From contig NZ_WRPA01000002.1 of NCBI RefSeq assembly GCF_009831655.1, positions 1 to 64,000 on the forward strand: a DNA stretch of 64,000 bases, written 5' to 3'. Positions 26,693-36,391 of this stretch are shown one piece after another. This DNA comes from Shewanella insulae. GTDB taxonomy: Bacteria > Pseudomonadota > Gammaproteobacteria > Enterobacterales > Shewanellaceae. The notes beneath the pieces were generated by a model. That model worked only from the letters and a program-made list of their open reading frames with translations, had not been told where the DNA came from and made no database searches. The first letter of the stretch is position 1. Each line of letters starts with the position of its first letter. The translations under genes were made by a program, and so were the position numbers.

Positions 26693-27793
26693 GTGGAACT
26701 ACTGAGAATAGACTGTTTAGGCAAAGAGTTGCGCCTCGAAGGCTCGCTGGCGGGCTGGCAACAACTCTTCTGGGACAATCAACTGGTGTCGGTCAAAGAG
26801 GCTAGCGCCGATAACCAGGGGCTGAGAAATCACGAGTTCGAGTTAAGCCGCCAGGATCCCAACAACCAGACGGTACACAAGATCCCCCTCACCCTGGAGG
26901 TGGACCTCATCTGGCAACCCTTCAGCCTCAACTATCGCCTGCTCAGTGAAGATACAGTGCTGAGCGAAGGTAGCCGCGACGCCAAAGATATCGAACGCCA
27001 GACGCCGGTCGTCCCGGTTAAGGCACAGCAGAAACTCAGCCTGGTGGGTCTGGCATCCCTGGGCTTTAAGCTGCTCAAGAGCGCCAAGGTCATAAAGGTG
27101 GTGCTGGCCGGTGCCAGCGTGGCCGCCTACTCCTGGCTCTTCTCCTTCCAGTTTGCCCTGGCGCTGATCGCCTGTCTCATGTTCCACGAGTATGGCCATA
27201 TTCGCGCCATGAAATATTTCGGTATGAAGACCAAGGGGATCTACCTCATCCCCTTCATGGGGGGGCTGGCGCTGAGCGATGAGAAGATCAACACCCGCTG
27301 GCAGGATGTGGTGATCTCTATCATGGGGCCCACCTTCGGCCTCCTGATGTCGATAGCTTCCCTGGTTGCCTACTGGCTCACGGACAACCCGCTGTTTGCA
27401 GGGCTAGCGGCCTTCAATGCCCTGCTGAACCTGTTCAACCTGTTGCCGATCCTGCCGCTGGATGGCGGCCATATCCTCAAGAGCATCAGCTTCTCCATGA
27501 ATAGCCTGATGGGGCTTATCGCCTGTGCGGCCGGCGCCGCCATCGGTGTCTTCATCAGCTATAGCTTAGGGCTGGCGCTGCTGGGCTTTCTGCTGCTGAT
27601 CGGCAGCCTGGAGATCATCTTCGAGTGGAAGACCCGCCACCAGAGCCATCTGCTACCACTGGACAGATATGGGCAGATCTTCTCAGCCATCTGGTACCTG
27701 CTGACCGTCGGCGCCCTGGTCACTATTATCTGGTATCTCGCCGGTAGCGGCGATGATATGCTCGGCCTGCCACTCAAGATACTGCAAAGCTAG
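26693..27793 (+). CDS. M50 (site-2 protease-type) intramembrane metalloprotease
   Basis: A 366-residue inner-membrane protein. Its first 120 residues are soluble and lack a signal. The membrane part carries the zinc site MFHEYGHIRAMKYFG (HExxH within a hydrophobic helix) and the second motif NLLPILPLDGGHIL (LDGG, third ligand Asp), the pair that defines M50 proteases, with about six hydrophobic segments. There is no PDZ domain, unlike RseP, so it is closer to the compact M50B/SpoIVFB-like branch. The substrate is unknown. The start is GTG at 26693 with a weak ribosome site. A GC hairpin follows at 27820. No anti-sigma gene is adjacent. Confidence 0.87.
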   Translation: MELLRIDCLGKELRLEGSLAGWQQLFWDNQLVSVKEASADNQGLRNHEFELSRQDPNNQTVHKIPLTLEVDLIWQPFSLNYRLLSEDTVLSEGSRDAKDIERQTPVVPVKAQQKLSLVGLASLGFKLLKSAKVIKVVLAGASVAAYSWLFSFQFALALIACLMFHEYGHIRAMKYFGMKTKGIYLIPFMGGLALSDEKINTRWQDVVISIMGPTFGLLMSIASLVAYWLTDNPLFAGLAAFNALLNLFNLLPILPLDGGHILKSISFSMNSLMGLIACAAGAAIGVFISYSLGLALLGFLLLIGSLEIIFEWKTRHQSHLLPLDRYGQIFSAIWYLLTVGALVTIIWYLAGSGDDMLGLPLKILQS

Positions 27794-28172
27794 ATCACAC
27801 ACCCAACCTGAAACCTCTCGCCTCGCGCCCATTCTGGGGGCGAGGCAATGCTTCTCAAAAAACTAGCCTCCCAGGTCGAATTAGGTGAATGAAAGTTAAA
27901 TTTTTTCACATTTTTTCGCCAACTCGCTTTCAAGACAGCCTCAAAAATATTTATTCAAATAAAACATATAAATAAACAACCAAAAACTAGCCATTCTTGG
28001 GCTGTTTTTAGCCAAAAAAACAGCAAATATAGGTATTTTCCGATCCCTATCTAGGGACATTTGCGGATACTTTTAAAAGTTACAATAACGTTACAATCAA
28101 TTCATCATCAGAGGATGACAAAGAGCTAGCAGATAAAATTACATATAAAACAGATAGTTTCTGAGGTGCAAT
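27794..28172. other. AT-rich intergenic region before the Crp/Fnr gene
   Basis: No gene seen. It holds a hairpin at 27820-27846 (GCCTCGCGCCC with GGGGGCGAGGC, one mismatch, no T-run), a 14-bp palindrome TCCCTATCTAGGGA at 28044-28057 and a short direct repeat of GTTACAAT near 28078-28097. These could be control sites for the Crp/Fnr gene. Confidence 0.5.
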
Positions 28173-28943
28173 ATGTTAAAGTCCATATCGACAGCGAGAA
28201 CACAACAAGGGACATTCACCCCAGTTGAAAAACAGATGTTCGGTGCCGCATTATTGATTGAGCCCGAGATTTCGAGCACCTTAGACCAGGCAAGCGAACT
28301 GGGGCAAACTGGATATTCAAGCAGTCTATTGCAACAACTTACCTGTGTTACCAAACGCTTTCGCCACCTCAATGCTGAGCAATATCTACTACGCCAACAA
28401 GACAGCTTCGAGTCTCTGTTTGTAGTAAAGAAAGGGGCACTCAAGAGTTATCGTTTGACCCCTGAGGGAGAAGAGATAGTCACAGGCTTTTATCTGGAAG
28501 GTGACGTCATAGGCGCTGGAGGCCTTGGCAATCAGAAACATTTTTACTCTGTTGTGGCCCTGGAACCCGCTAGTCTGTATGAGATCCCTTTCGCCAAACT
28601 GCTACAGCTATCCACCATGGAACCGATTGTGCAGCAACTAATGCTCAAGTTGCTGAGTCAGGAGATGCAAGCCGATCAAAGTCTGCGTCTTATCCAACTC
28701 AAGCAGGTCAAGGCGGCAATTGCCTCCTTAATCCTCAACATGGCTAACCGTCTCACGACAACTCAGCTTACCCTGCCCATGAGCCGTGTCGATATCGCCA
28801 ATCTTTTAGGTGTCGCCTCGGAAACGGTTTGCCGCGAATTCACCCGCCTGCAGAAGCAAGGGCTGCTGTCAGTTAATCGCAAGCATATTGTCATTAACGA
28901 TCTGCCTCAGCTACAACAAGCAGCAGGCGCAGATTGCTGCTAA
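28173..28943 (+). CDS. Crp/Fnr-family regulator, FNR paralogue without cluster cysteines
   Basis: A 256-residue regulator: a cyclic-nucleotide-type beta-roll (about 60-150, LFVVKKGALKSYRLTPEGEEIVTGFYLEGDVIG) and a C-terminal winged HTH (MSRVDIANLLGVASETVCREFTRLQKQGLLSVNRKHIVI). It is clearly closer to E. coli FNR than to CRP, but the N-terminal cysteine cluster is absent and the position of Cys122 (CEIPFE in FNR) reads YEIPFA, so it cannot bind the oxygen-sensing 4Fe-4S cluster in the FNR manner. The recognition helix keeps the Glu and Arg (ETVCR against ETISR in FNR) but has Cys where FNR has Ser212. No effector can be deduced. It is convergent with the LamG/kinase operon. Confidence 0.88.
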   Translation: MLKSISTARTQQGTFTPVEKQMFGAALLIEPEISSTLDQASELGQTGYSSSLLQQLTCVTKRFRHLNAEQYLLRQQDSFESLFVVKKGALKSYRLTPEGEEIVTGFYLEGDVIGAGGLGNQKHFYSVVALEPASLYEIPFAKLLQLSTMEPIVQQLMLKLLSQEMQADQSLRLIQLKQVKAAIASLILNMANRLTTTQLTLPMSRVDIANLLGVASETVCREFTRLQKQGLLSVNRKHIVINDLPQLQQAAGADCC

Positions 28944-28985
28944 TCGCGCTAGCCGTCTGGAACTCGTACAAATTGACAGTTTGCG

Positions 28986-29825
28986 CTAATGGTTATTGTC
29001 CTTTGGCACCAGACCATAGATAGCCCTGACATCCTTGGCCGAAAAGATCCGCTCAGACATCACTACCTCATCGATGATCCCGGAGAAACGCGCCTGACCA
29101 ACATTTGCATAGCCCGACGGGATCCCACCGATAAAGAGATCATTCATCACCGAGCTCACCTTACGATCCAAAGTCTGGCTGGCATCGAGCTCGCCATCGA
29201 TATAGGCGTTGGCCTGTTGACCGTCGTGTACAAGAGCAATATGGTACCAGCGATCGTTACTCAGCTTGCTACGGGAACGAACCGCTACCTCGGGAAAAAA
29301 ACCTGATGCATCATAGATCAACAGCTCCAGATGCCCCTGATTGATACGCAGCTTATTGCTTTGCACATCGCCGTACCACCCCCCAAGGAGAGGATAGATA
29401 TCCTGGTCATTGATTGCTAATGGCTTTATCCACATCGCCATGCTGATCCCGCCAAAATCGAAGGTAATTTCCCTGCCCCGAGCCAGTTTCATCTCATCGC
29501 TTTTGCAGCAGATATCGAACTCAATATAGGCTTGCTCGCTGGCGGAAAAGTCTATCCCCTGCCCCTTAATCCCGGGCACTCGCTGCCCACCCACCAAAGT
29601 GCCGATCCAAATGGATTTGAATGTATCTATAATCTCCTGATTCTGCTCTTCGAAAGACAATAAAGAGGAGTGCCCATAGATGTTCACTTCGACAACTTTG
29701 AACAAGGGATCGTCCTCACCGATCCCCAAATGCAGTGGCTCATGCTCCCATAAAGTGGCAACAACAAAGCCGATAAGGATCAACAACAAGGCACCAGCGA
29801 GTTTAATAAGAGGCGTATGCATCAT
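28986..29825 (-). CDS. Membrane-anchored LamG/concanavalin-like domain protein
   Basis: A 279-residue protein with one N-terminal membrane helix (LIKLAGALLLILIGFVVATLW) that should leave the rest in the periplasm. The body holds a LamG-type jelly-roll: ITFDFGGISMAMWIKPL, WYHIALVHDGQQANAYIDGEL, and GIIDEVVMSERIFSAKDVRAIYG, the classic closing phrase of LamG-like domains that bind glycans or proteins. A CC pair lies mid-domain. The gene starts inside the kinase gene's stop (ATGA overlap at 29822-29825), so the two are translationally coupled. It may be an accessory ligand-binding subunit of that kinase; this is inference. Confidence 0.82.
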   Translation of the reverse strand: MMHTPLIKLAGALLLILIGFVVATLWEHEPLHLGIGEDDPLFKVVEVNIYGHSSLLSFEEQNQEIIDTFKSIWIGTLVGGQRVPGIKGQGIDFSASEQAYIEFDICCKSDEMKLARGREITFDFGGISMAMWIKPLAINDQDIYPLLGGWYGDVQSNKLRINQGHLELLIYDASGFFPEVAVRSRSKLSNDRWYHIALVHDGQQANAYIDGELDASQTLDRKVSSVMNDLFIGGIPSGYANVGQARFSGIIDEVVMSERIFSAKDVRAIYGLVPKDNNH

Positions 29826-31333
29826 GATACCGCCCCTTGGTCACTTTCTAGCTTAGCCCCTGACTTAGCCTCTGGTTTCGCATCAAGCTTATCTCCCTGG
29901 GGCAGAAGCATAGTAAAGTCGCAGCCGCCAAACTCATTGGCACTAAAGCGCAATTCACCGTTGTGGGCATCGACAATGGTCTTACAAATAGCCAATCCCA
30001 TGCCCATCCCCTCTTTTTTGGTCGTAAAGAAGGGGGTAAAAATCTCTTTGGCCGCCTCGGAACCTATGCCACAACCGCGATCACGAATGCGTATGCTCAC
30101 CCTATCATCACTCTCATGAGCACTCTCCTCGACCCAAATCTCAATAGCACTCTCAGCCGGACTCGCCTCCATGGCGTTGCGTAGCAAATTAAACAGCACC
30201 TGCTGCAGCTGCACCAGGTCACCAATAACAGTGAGCCGCTCGTCAGCAACCCCTTGCACCAGGCTCACCTTATATTGCGACCCCAATGTCTCAAGCAGAT
30301 GGCTGGTACTGGTCAACAGCGCCTTGACCCCAATCTCGCTGCGACTACTGGACTGCTTACTGATGAATTGACGTATGGTGCGGATCACCTCACCGGCTCT
30401 CAGTGCCTGTTCTGTGATCTTCTCCAGCGCCTTTTGCAGATCGCTAGGTATACGCTCATCATCTTTATGACTGCGAAGCGCCGCCTGGGCATAGGTGGCA
30501 ATGGCCGTTAACGGCTGATTGATCTCATGGGCAATACTACTGGCGATCTCCTCCATGCTGGTCACCCTATCCATGTGTGCCAGCTGCTCGCGACTGGTGC
30601 GACTGTCAAACTCCGCCTCTTCCCTAAGCCTTAGCTCCTGCGCCAGCCTGGTCTGCATCTCGTTGAGCGCCGTTACCACAGTATCTAACTCATCCACCTC
30701 GCCTCGGCGCGCTGGCATTCTGTCCAGGGTCAGGGCCGGCGCATGGCCGTTAAGGGTTAAGTTGTGGGCGTACTGGCTGATCTTATTCAGATGGCGGGTC
30801 ACCAGGTACTGGAACAGCAGCAGAATAAAGGCGGCGATAAGAAAGGTCTTCACCGCGGTGGCAACCAGGATAAACCAGATCTTCTGCTTTAGTCGCTCAT
30901 AGAGGGGATCAAGCCCTGCCACCAGATGCAGTGTACCTGAGGGTTCCCGAGCCTTGGAGGGGTCCAAGGGATAGAGGAGAAATTTAGTATCTATCACCCT
31001 ATCTGACACCACGCCACCGGCGCGCTGCAACACGCGGTCCTGCACTATGATGCTGATACGCTCGATGTCCGGTAACTTAACCAGGCCATCGATCAATAGC
31101 TGTAACTGCACTGGATTGTTTAGCTCTACATAGTGGGCTATGCCATCGAGATGGGAATTTTGTATCTGCTCAATCTGCTGCTCGATCTGGCCTACCTCAT
31201 CTTGGTATTCCACATAAAGCTGTAAGGCCGACGACAGGATAGTGATCAGCACACTGAATAAAATAATGTATAAGATTAACCGCTTAGCAGTTCTACCTGT
31301 AAATGCGCCCAAATTGAATTTGCTTTTCGTCAT
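29822..31333 (-). CDS. Sensor histidine kinase (FixL/TtrS-like HATPase group)
   Basis: A 503-residue inner-membrane kinase. TM1 (about 19-41) and TM2 (about 150-173) flank a periplasmic sensor of about 110 residues, followed by a HAMP-like linker, an H-box SSIAHEINQPLTAIATYAQAALR (phosphorylated His), an N-box LLRNAMEAS, a G1 box RDRGCGIG, an F-box FTPFFTTKKEG and a G2 box GMGLAICKTIV. The H-box type is that of kinases working with FixJ/TtrR-type regulators. Such a regulator lies 11 kb away at 42276 on the same strand, with no receiver gene beside the kinase itself, so the two are probably partners. GGAAG nine bases upstream supports the start. It is coupled to the LamG gene. Confidence 0.92.
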   Translation of the reverse strand: MTKSKFNLGAFTGRTAKRLILYIILFSVLITILSSALQLYVEYQDEVGQIEQQIEQIQNSHLDGIAHYVELNNPVQLQLLIDGLVKLPDIERISIIVQDRVLQRAGGVVSDRVIDTKFLLYPLDPSKAREPSGTLHLVAGLDPLYERLKQKIWFILVATAVKTFLIAAFILLLFQYLVTRHLNKISQYAHNLTLNGHAPALTLDRMPARRGEVDELDTVVTALNEMQTRLAQELRLREEAEFDSRTSREQLAHMDRVTSMEEIASSIAHEINQPLTAIATYAQAALRSHKDDERIPSDLQKALEKITEQALRAGEVIRTIRQFISKQSSSRSEIGVKALLTSTSHLLETLGSQYKVSLVQGVADERLTVIGDLVQLQQVLFNLLRNAMEASPAESAIEIWVEESAHESDDRVSIRIRDRGCGIGSEAAKEIFTPFFTTKKEGMGMGLAICKTIVDAHNGELRFSANEFGGCDFTMLLPQGDKLDAKPEAKSGAKLESDQGAVS

Positions 31334-31484
31334 CTGTGATCACTTCCCATAGTGTCATATTGGGGCACACTTCTCCAGCACCTCTACCGGCACCCTTTAC
31401 CTCATAGTGGAAGAGAAAATAACTCAGTATCGACTGAGCCTAGGAGTGTCAGGCACCTGGCGTTAACAGCTAAGAAGGCTTATC

Positions 31485-31802
31485 TTACTGCTTCTCGCTA
31501 CCCGGTTCAGGCTCGCTGGGTTTCACCTGTTCTTTGGCGGCCTCATGGGTCGGCTTTATTGACTGCTGGCCAAGCTGTTGCTCGATAGGTAAAGCATGAT
31601 TGGGCACTATGCGATCGCCTTGGCTGTTATCGGCCTTTGCAGGTGGCAACGTACTCAGCGCATCCGACTCACCCTGGGCGCTACTTTGCTGCACCTTAGG
31701 CTTATTCTTGGGCTTGTCAGTATCGCTATTGGGTTCGCAGGCCATCACGCCTCCTAGCAAGGGGAGTGTCATTAAGATAATGACTAGATTGTGATTTTTC
31801 AT
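31485..31802 (-). CDS. Small putative lipoprotein
   Basis: A 105-residue protein with a lipoprotein signal (NLVIILMTLPLLGGVMAC; Cys22 would be lipidated). The mature part is hydrophilic and probably unstructured, rich in Pro, Lys, Gln, Ser and Glu, with no recognisable domain. AGAGG nine bases upstream supports the start. It is preceded on its strand by the terminator of the giant GlyGly-CTERM gene and followed by the kinase gene after 151 bp, so it may have its own promoter or receive read-through. Its function is unknown. Confidence 0.65.
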   Translation of the reverse strand: MKNHNLVIILMTLPLLGGVMACEPNSDTDKPKNKPKVQQSSAQGESDALSTLPPAKADNSQGDRIVPNHALPIEQQLGQQSIKPTHEAAKEQVKPSEPEPGSEKQ

Positions 31803-31826
31803 TGTCAGTGACCTCTATACAGGTAA

Positions 31827-31850
31827 AAAAGGTGCCCGAAGGCACCTTTT
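31827..31850 (-). terminator. Rho-independent terminator of GlyGly-CTERM gene 1
   Basis: AAAAGGTGCC pairs perfectly with GGCACCTTTT around CGAA; on the minus strand it is followed by a run of T residues. It lies just after the stop at 31856. Confidence 0.92.
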
Positions 31851-31855
31851 ATGAC

Positions 31856-34800
31856 TTAACGATTTACTCTTCTGCGCCATCCCAAAGCAAGTAAAGCTCC
31901 CAGCAACAGCTGCAGGCCTGCACCACCTTTGGATGAACTGCTGCTATCGGCAATATTGACGTTGGCAATATTCTTGTCGGTAGCCACCAGCTGCCCATCA
32001 TCGCTAGAAAGAACCAGGGTAAATGACTCGGTCACCTCTTCCTTATCGTCTGCGATGATAGCGACCACTATCTCCTTGGGCGACATATCTTGATCGCCCC
32101 AGGTCAGAGTGCCTTCAGTCAAGTTGAAGTCTTCACCGGCAGCAGCACTGCCATTTACGCCATGATAGTTAACACTCACCTCACCATCGACACCTCCCAG
32201 ACGTTCAACCACTAGGGTCACACTGCCATCGGCCTCACTGACTTCGTAGCCTGTGGCCTTGAAGCCTACTGAGCCAAATACCTTGGCCTCAACCGTGAGT
32301 GATAATGGAACGGCCTGAGTACCGTAAGGCGTATCGTTTTGCAGCAGCAGCTGTACCTGATGCAGACCCGGCGCCAACTCGCTGGCATCGACATCGAAGG
32401 TCACCTCCTGCTCGTCCGCCACATTCAGCTGACCGCTGGTATGAGAGACGTTCAGCCACTTCACATCTTGGTGATCACATATGCCAGTCTCGCCGGACGA
32501 AACAGTAAACATCTTGCTGCCTTCGATATCCACCAGGCGCAAATTACCGTCACAGTCGATATCCAGCCCAGTCTGGCCATAGTTGCTCATACCATCGACA
32601 TTGAGCGCGCCTACTATACGGAAGTCATCACGGCTATCCAGAACATAGATATCCAACACCTGATCGACCTTCTCAGAACCTGGTTCGGCCGCACCATTAG
32701 TGCTGATAAACAGGTGACCGCTAGCCGAGTTATAAGCCATGCCCGATACCGACAAGCCTACTTCCTCTGTCTTGTGCACCTCTCCAGACTCATCGAAGTA
32801 GCTGACGGTCATCTTGCTGGCCGAACCTCCGATGAAGTCACCGGACACAGGATCATAGGCCAGACCCGAAATAGCGCCTACACCAGGACAAACCCGCTTA
32901 CCTGTCACCATCAGTTTGTTAGGGTCGATCTCATGTATACAGTCGTCGGCAAACAGCGCCGCCTGCCATAACATGCCGGTACGGCTATTATAGGCACCGT
33001 CAGTTAACAGCGAACCAGCAGGTATCATGGCATCCATGTCGATCACTTCACCAGTTTGCAGGCCATCGGCGTCATAGCGATACAACTTGTTGTCACCACC
33101 AAACAGCTTGACGTTGTTCACCCATAAAGAGCCGCTGCTGCGATCCATGGTAGCACTGTATGGGACTGCCAGGCCGAGACTCAATTTCTCGATCGACTCG
33201 CCAAAACCTAACTCGGATTCCGCCATCGGATTTTCCAGCTCGCCCTCCACAGAGGCTGCCAATTCGCCCAGACGATAGGTAACGCCCCGACTACCCACAT
33301 TCTTCACCTTAAGGCTTAGCTGGCTCTGCTGGCCACTGCGCACAGCAGCGGTAAGCCCTTGCTGATCCAGCTCTAGCATCCCCGCCTTAAGGCTCAGGTG
33401 TTGTACCGCAATCATGTTGTCTGTAATACGGATCTGGCTGTTGGTCACGCCATAACCACTCTGGGTCGCGGAGACAATCTGGCTGCCAGCGCTTTCGAAC
33501 AGACGATATTGCCCTTCAGTGTTGCTCGATACCTGAGTATCGCCCAACCAGACCTTAGCTTGAGCGACAGGCTCTTGGGTGTTGGCATCTGTGATGTTAC
33601 CGACAGCCAGACCACCTTGCTCTAACGCACAGCCCAGGCCGAACTCGACATCATCTATCTGTGCCCACCAGTCCCAAGGGTTAGTACTGTCATTGTGGTA
33701 ACGCCACCGAAGCCGGAAGTGAGTGCCCCCCACTATGGAATCGGCGATATCAACACTGATCACCGAGCCTTCACTGGCATTTGCAGAGTGCATAGTCTGC
33801 CACTCACCGCCATCGACACTGATATCCAAATCCAAAGCCGAGTTTCCAGAACCGCGGAACCCTTCTTTAAAACGTACAGTAGTGAGGTCACCAAGATCGG
33901 CTACCGACATAATAGGGGTTATCAATGAGGAGTCATATGCACTTCGGCCAGCTCTATCACTATCTATCGCTGCAGACAAGCCGGTGCCTGCAGTGTAATT
34001 AGGACGTCGCCACTGCTCATTGGTCTTCCAGATCACCCCCGTACCGGCGGCATCAACCACGGTCCACCCCTGAGGAGGGAAGTCGGGCGACTCGAAGCTC
34101 ACCAAAGACGCCGTATCGGTATCAACCTTACGGTAACCCTGAGCGCTACATATCTCCTTATCCACAGGCAGTTTGAACTCGAGACCGCTCAAGCCTTCGC
34201 TACCCGGTACCACACTCATTGTCTGTGACAGGTAACCTGGTGAGCGCGCGGTAAAGGTAACTGGCCAGCCTTCATAACCGACTACGCTGAACTTACCCTC
34301 TATGCTATCTGTATGAATAGGCGTTGTTGGAAGTAACTCACCATTTTGGTTAATGATGCCTGGCACGCCCCAACCATGACCAGAGCCATCTTTGATGGTG
34401 CCGGAAATCGTCACCTGAGGCATCTCTGTCAACACGACGTTGCGCTCAAGACTGGCGTCTTTGGTCACCGAGAGGTTGCCCTGACTTGCCTTGACATGAC
34501 CGTAGGCTCGGGCTGAAACTTGATAATCGCCGACGGGGAGCTGCAATATATATTTACCTTCGTTGTCGGCCACTGTGCTGTATGGGCCGGCAACCACCTC
34601 GGCGTTAGCCAGCGGTAAACCTGTCACACTATCTGTCACTACCCCATGTACCTCACCAGTCGGATCAGCCACACAGCTTGGAAAGCTGAACTTACCGACT
34701 CGGGTCGCCCACATGAATTCGAAATCATGATCGGCACCATATTCCTGGGTATACCAGAAACTACAGTCATCGGTGGGATCTATGGTCATCATGCTGCGCT

Positions 34801-36391
34801 TACCATAATCACCATCGAAGGAGTTAATCTGGGCCGCCTCGGCGTCCACAAGTATCTGTTCCGCCAATGAGATCTGCCCGAGAGGATCGCCATTGAGACG
34901 CCCTGTGTAGCGTACCGACGGCAGCATCTCTTCACCCGAGATAGCATAGCCCAGGCCTATGTTGCCCGAGGCATCCATCGCCATGCTGCCCAACCAGCGG
35001 TGGTTGGTATCGGGAGCGTAACTGCCCTGCTGATAGATCTCGGCATCAGCACCCAGATTTCGCAGCTCATACCAACGCACACCAAAGTGCTGCTCGCCCA
35101 CATCAACGGTATGGTTCACCACCAGACTCTGGTGATCACCAAATTGTCTGAAGGCGGCGCGATACATTAACTGCTCTTGATAAGCTTGCAGGGCATTGTA
35201 ACTATCACCGCCCCATGAATCCTGTTCAACACAGGTCTTGCCACAGGCTTGGTTGATGTCAAATGGCGCGGTTGCCAGCGCAGCTACCTGAGTAAACTGG
35301 CTGTTTTGCGGATTGCTCCAGTCGGTCTTGAAGGCCCAAACCTGCAACTCATCTTGGGTACTGCCATGAAGCTTATCGTCCTGCAGGCTCAAGAAGTAGT
35401 TAGGGGTGCCGGCGGTGGGGGCGCGTTTGCCATCAAGATCGGTCGGTAACAGGTTGCTGCTATCAGCAGCATCGAAATAGATAGAACGTGCAGGTACGCC
35501 GTAGAGCATCTTGTCACGCTCAAACACCACGGCGGCGGTGCCGGCATCACTGTTGTCACTTTTGTTTTTCTGCTTGGCCGACAGGTAGTATCCGTCATTC
35601 CACACGGCGAGTTGGGCCCCCTTGTGCCATTTATCACCGTTGAGTTCAAATTCATACAGATGCCAGTCTCCGGTAGGGTCGCTGGTCTTTGAAACCGCGA
35701 AACACTGACGGCTCTCTTTACCCGAGACATAGGCGTTTTGGGTCACTACCCAGCGGTCGGCAAGCTGATCGTAAAGCACAATCGGCTCACGCTCAGTGGT
35801 GGGACTATCCCAAGAGTTTGTCGGTGACGGGTTAGCGTTAGGGTCGCCACAGACTCCGTCCAGACGCTTCCAGATTTCGGTAGTCGGTGTACGGTCGACT
35901 AGCAAATTGCCCTCTTTGTCCCAGATGGCAAAGGCCATGTTGACCACTTGCATATAGTGGTCACGGCCGACATCGCCCGCCACATCAGGCATAGCAGCCT
36001 CATCGAAACCGCTGCGGGTCAGACCATCGAAGTTCAGCTCAGGGGCCGGCATGGCACCTGTGCCTGGTTCAGTTTGCACCACGGTATCACTGTACTGTTC
36101 CAGTGCAACGGCCGAAGCCATCTGCTGTTGATACTGGGCCTCTCGCTGCGACAGACTTTCGGCCGATATACTAGGTTTGACCTGCTTGGTCTGGGCGCTT
36201 GGTTGGAATTTTAGTTTATTACTCACCAGCATCTTATTGGCGAGTTTCACCAAAGGTGTCGACGACGCTTGGTTCAATGACTCCCCGACGACCGGAGAGC
36301 TAGCTGCGCAAGAAAAGGCGCTGACCGTCGCCAATAATCCCGCTAGCCCTACAGAGCTGCAGCTTTGCCATGTTGACTTTTTGATACTCAT
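31856..36391 (-). CDS. Giant secreted GlyGly-CTERM protein, paralogue 1
   Basis: A 1511-residue extracellular or surface protein. Signal peptide (MSIKKSTWQSCSSVGLAGLL, cleavage near CAA). An N-terminal module (about 80-540) contains AGDVGRDHYMQVVN and WDKEGNLLVDRTPT. Then a carboxypeptidase-regulatory-like beta-sandwich (about 579), a choice-of-anchor J/MAM-like module (about 764-900, FPPQGWTVVD), another regulatory-like sandwich (about 924), a propeller-like region (about 1080-1300), a BACON-like segment (about 1310) and a Calx-beta domain (about 1374-1484). The C-terminus is a GlyGly-CTERM tail, SSKGGAGLQLLLGALLALGWRRR, the signal processed by rhombosortase on type II-secreted proteins. No protease active site is seen, so adhesion or binding is likely. 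AAGGAG precedes the ATG at 36391. A shared palindrome lies about 170 bp upstream. A full-length paralogue lies at 37273. Confidence 0.88.
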   Translation of the reverse strand: MSIKKSTWQSCSSVGLAGLLATVSAFSCAASSPVVGESLNQASSTPLVKLANKMLVSNKLKFQPSAQTKQVKPSISAESLSQREAQYQQQMASAVALEQYSDTVVQTEPGTGAMPAPELNFDGLTRSGFDEAAMPDVAGDVGRDHYMQVVNMAFAIWDKEGNLLVDRTPTTEIWKRLDGVCGDPNANPSPTNSWDSPTTEREPIVLYDQLADRWVVTQNAYVSGKESRQCFAVSKTSDPTGDWHLYEFELNGDKWHKGAQLAVWNDGYYLSAKQKNKSDNSDAGTAAVVFERDKMLYGVPARSIYFDAADSSNLLPTDLDGKRAPTAGTPNYFLSLQDDKLHGSTQDELQVWAFKTDWSNPQNSQFTQVAALATAPFDINQACGKTCVEQDSWGGDSYNALQAYQEQLMYRAAFRQFGDHQSLVVNHTVDVGEQHFGVRWYELRNLGADAEIYQQGSYAPDTNHRWLGSMAMDASGNIGLGYAISGEEMLPSVRYTGRLNGDPLGQISLAEQILVDAEAAQINSFDGDYGKRSMMTIDPTDDCSFWYTQEYGADHDFEFMWATRVGKFSFPSCVADPTGEVHGVVTDSVTGLPLANAEVVAGPYSTVADNEGKYILQLPVGDYQVSARAYGHVKASQGNLSVTKDASLERNVVLTEMPQVTISGTIKDGSGHGWGVPGIINQNGELLPTTPIHTDSIEGKFSVVGYEGWPVTFTARSPGYLSQTMSVVPGSEGLSGLEFKLPVDKEICSAQGYRKVDTDTASLVSFESPDFPPQGWTVVDAAGTGVIWKTNEQWRRPNYTAGTGLSAAIDSDRAGRSAYDSSLITPIMSVADLGDLTTVRFKEGFRGSGNSALDLDISVDGGEWQTMHSANASEGSVISVDIADSIVGGTHFRLRWRYHNDSTNPWDWWAQIDDVEFGLGCALEQGGLAVGNITDANTQEPVAQAKVWLGDTQVSSNTEGQYRLFESAGSQIVSATQSGYGVTNSQIRITDNMIAVQHLSLKAGMLELDQQGLTAAVRSGQQSQLSLKVKNVGSRGVTYRLGELAASVEGELENPMAESELGFGESIEKLSLGLAVPYSATMDRSSGSLWVNNVKLFGGDNKLYRYDADGLQTGEVIDMDAMIPAGSLLTDGAYNSRTGMLWQAALFADDCIHEIDPNKLMVTGKRVCPGVGAISGLAYDPVSGDFIGGSASKMTVSYFDESGEVHKTEEVGLSVSGMAYNSASGHLFISTNGAAEPGSEKVDQVLDIYVLDSRDDFRIVGALNVDGMSNYGQTGLDIDCDGNLRLVDIEGSKMFTVSSGETGICDHQDVKWLNVSHTSGQLNVADEQEVTFDVDASELAPGLHQVQLLLQNDTPYGTQAVPLSLTVEAKVFGSVGFKATGYEVSEADGSVTLVVERLGGVDGEVSVNYHGVNGSAAAGEDFNLTEGTLTWGDQDMSPKEIVVAIIADDKEEVTESFTLVLSSDDGQLVATDKNIANVNIADSSSSSKGGAGLQLLLGALLALGWRRRVNR

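Noticed and set aside
29822..31333. Kinase as TtrS, the tetrathionate sensor
   Set aside because: TtrS carries a larger periplasmic binding-protein-like sensor; the sensor here is only about 110 residues, and no shared operator lies before the reductase operon.
31421..31437. CTCAG-TATCGA-CTGAG palindrome upstream of the kinase gene
   Set aside because: It has the same six-base spacer length as the shared operator but different arms and spacer; it is not a fourth copy of the motif.
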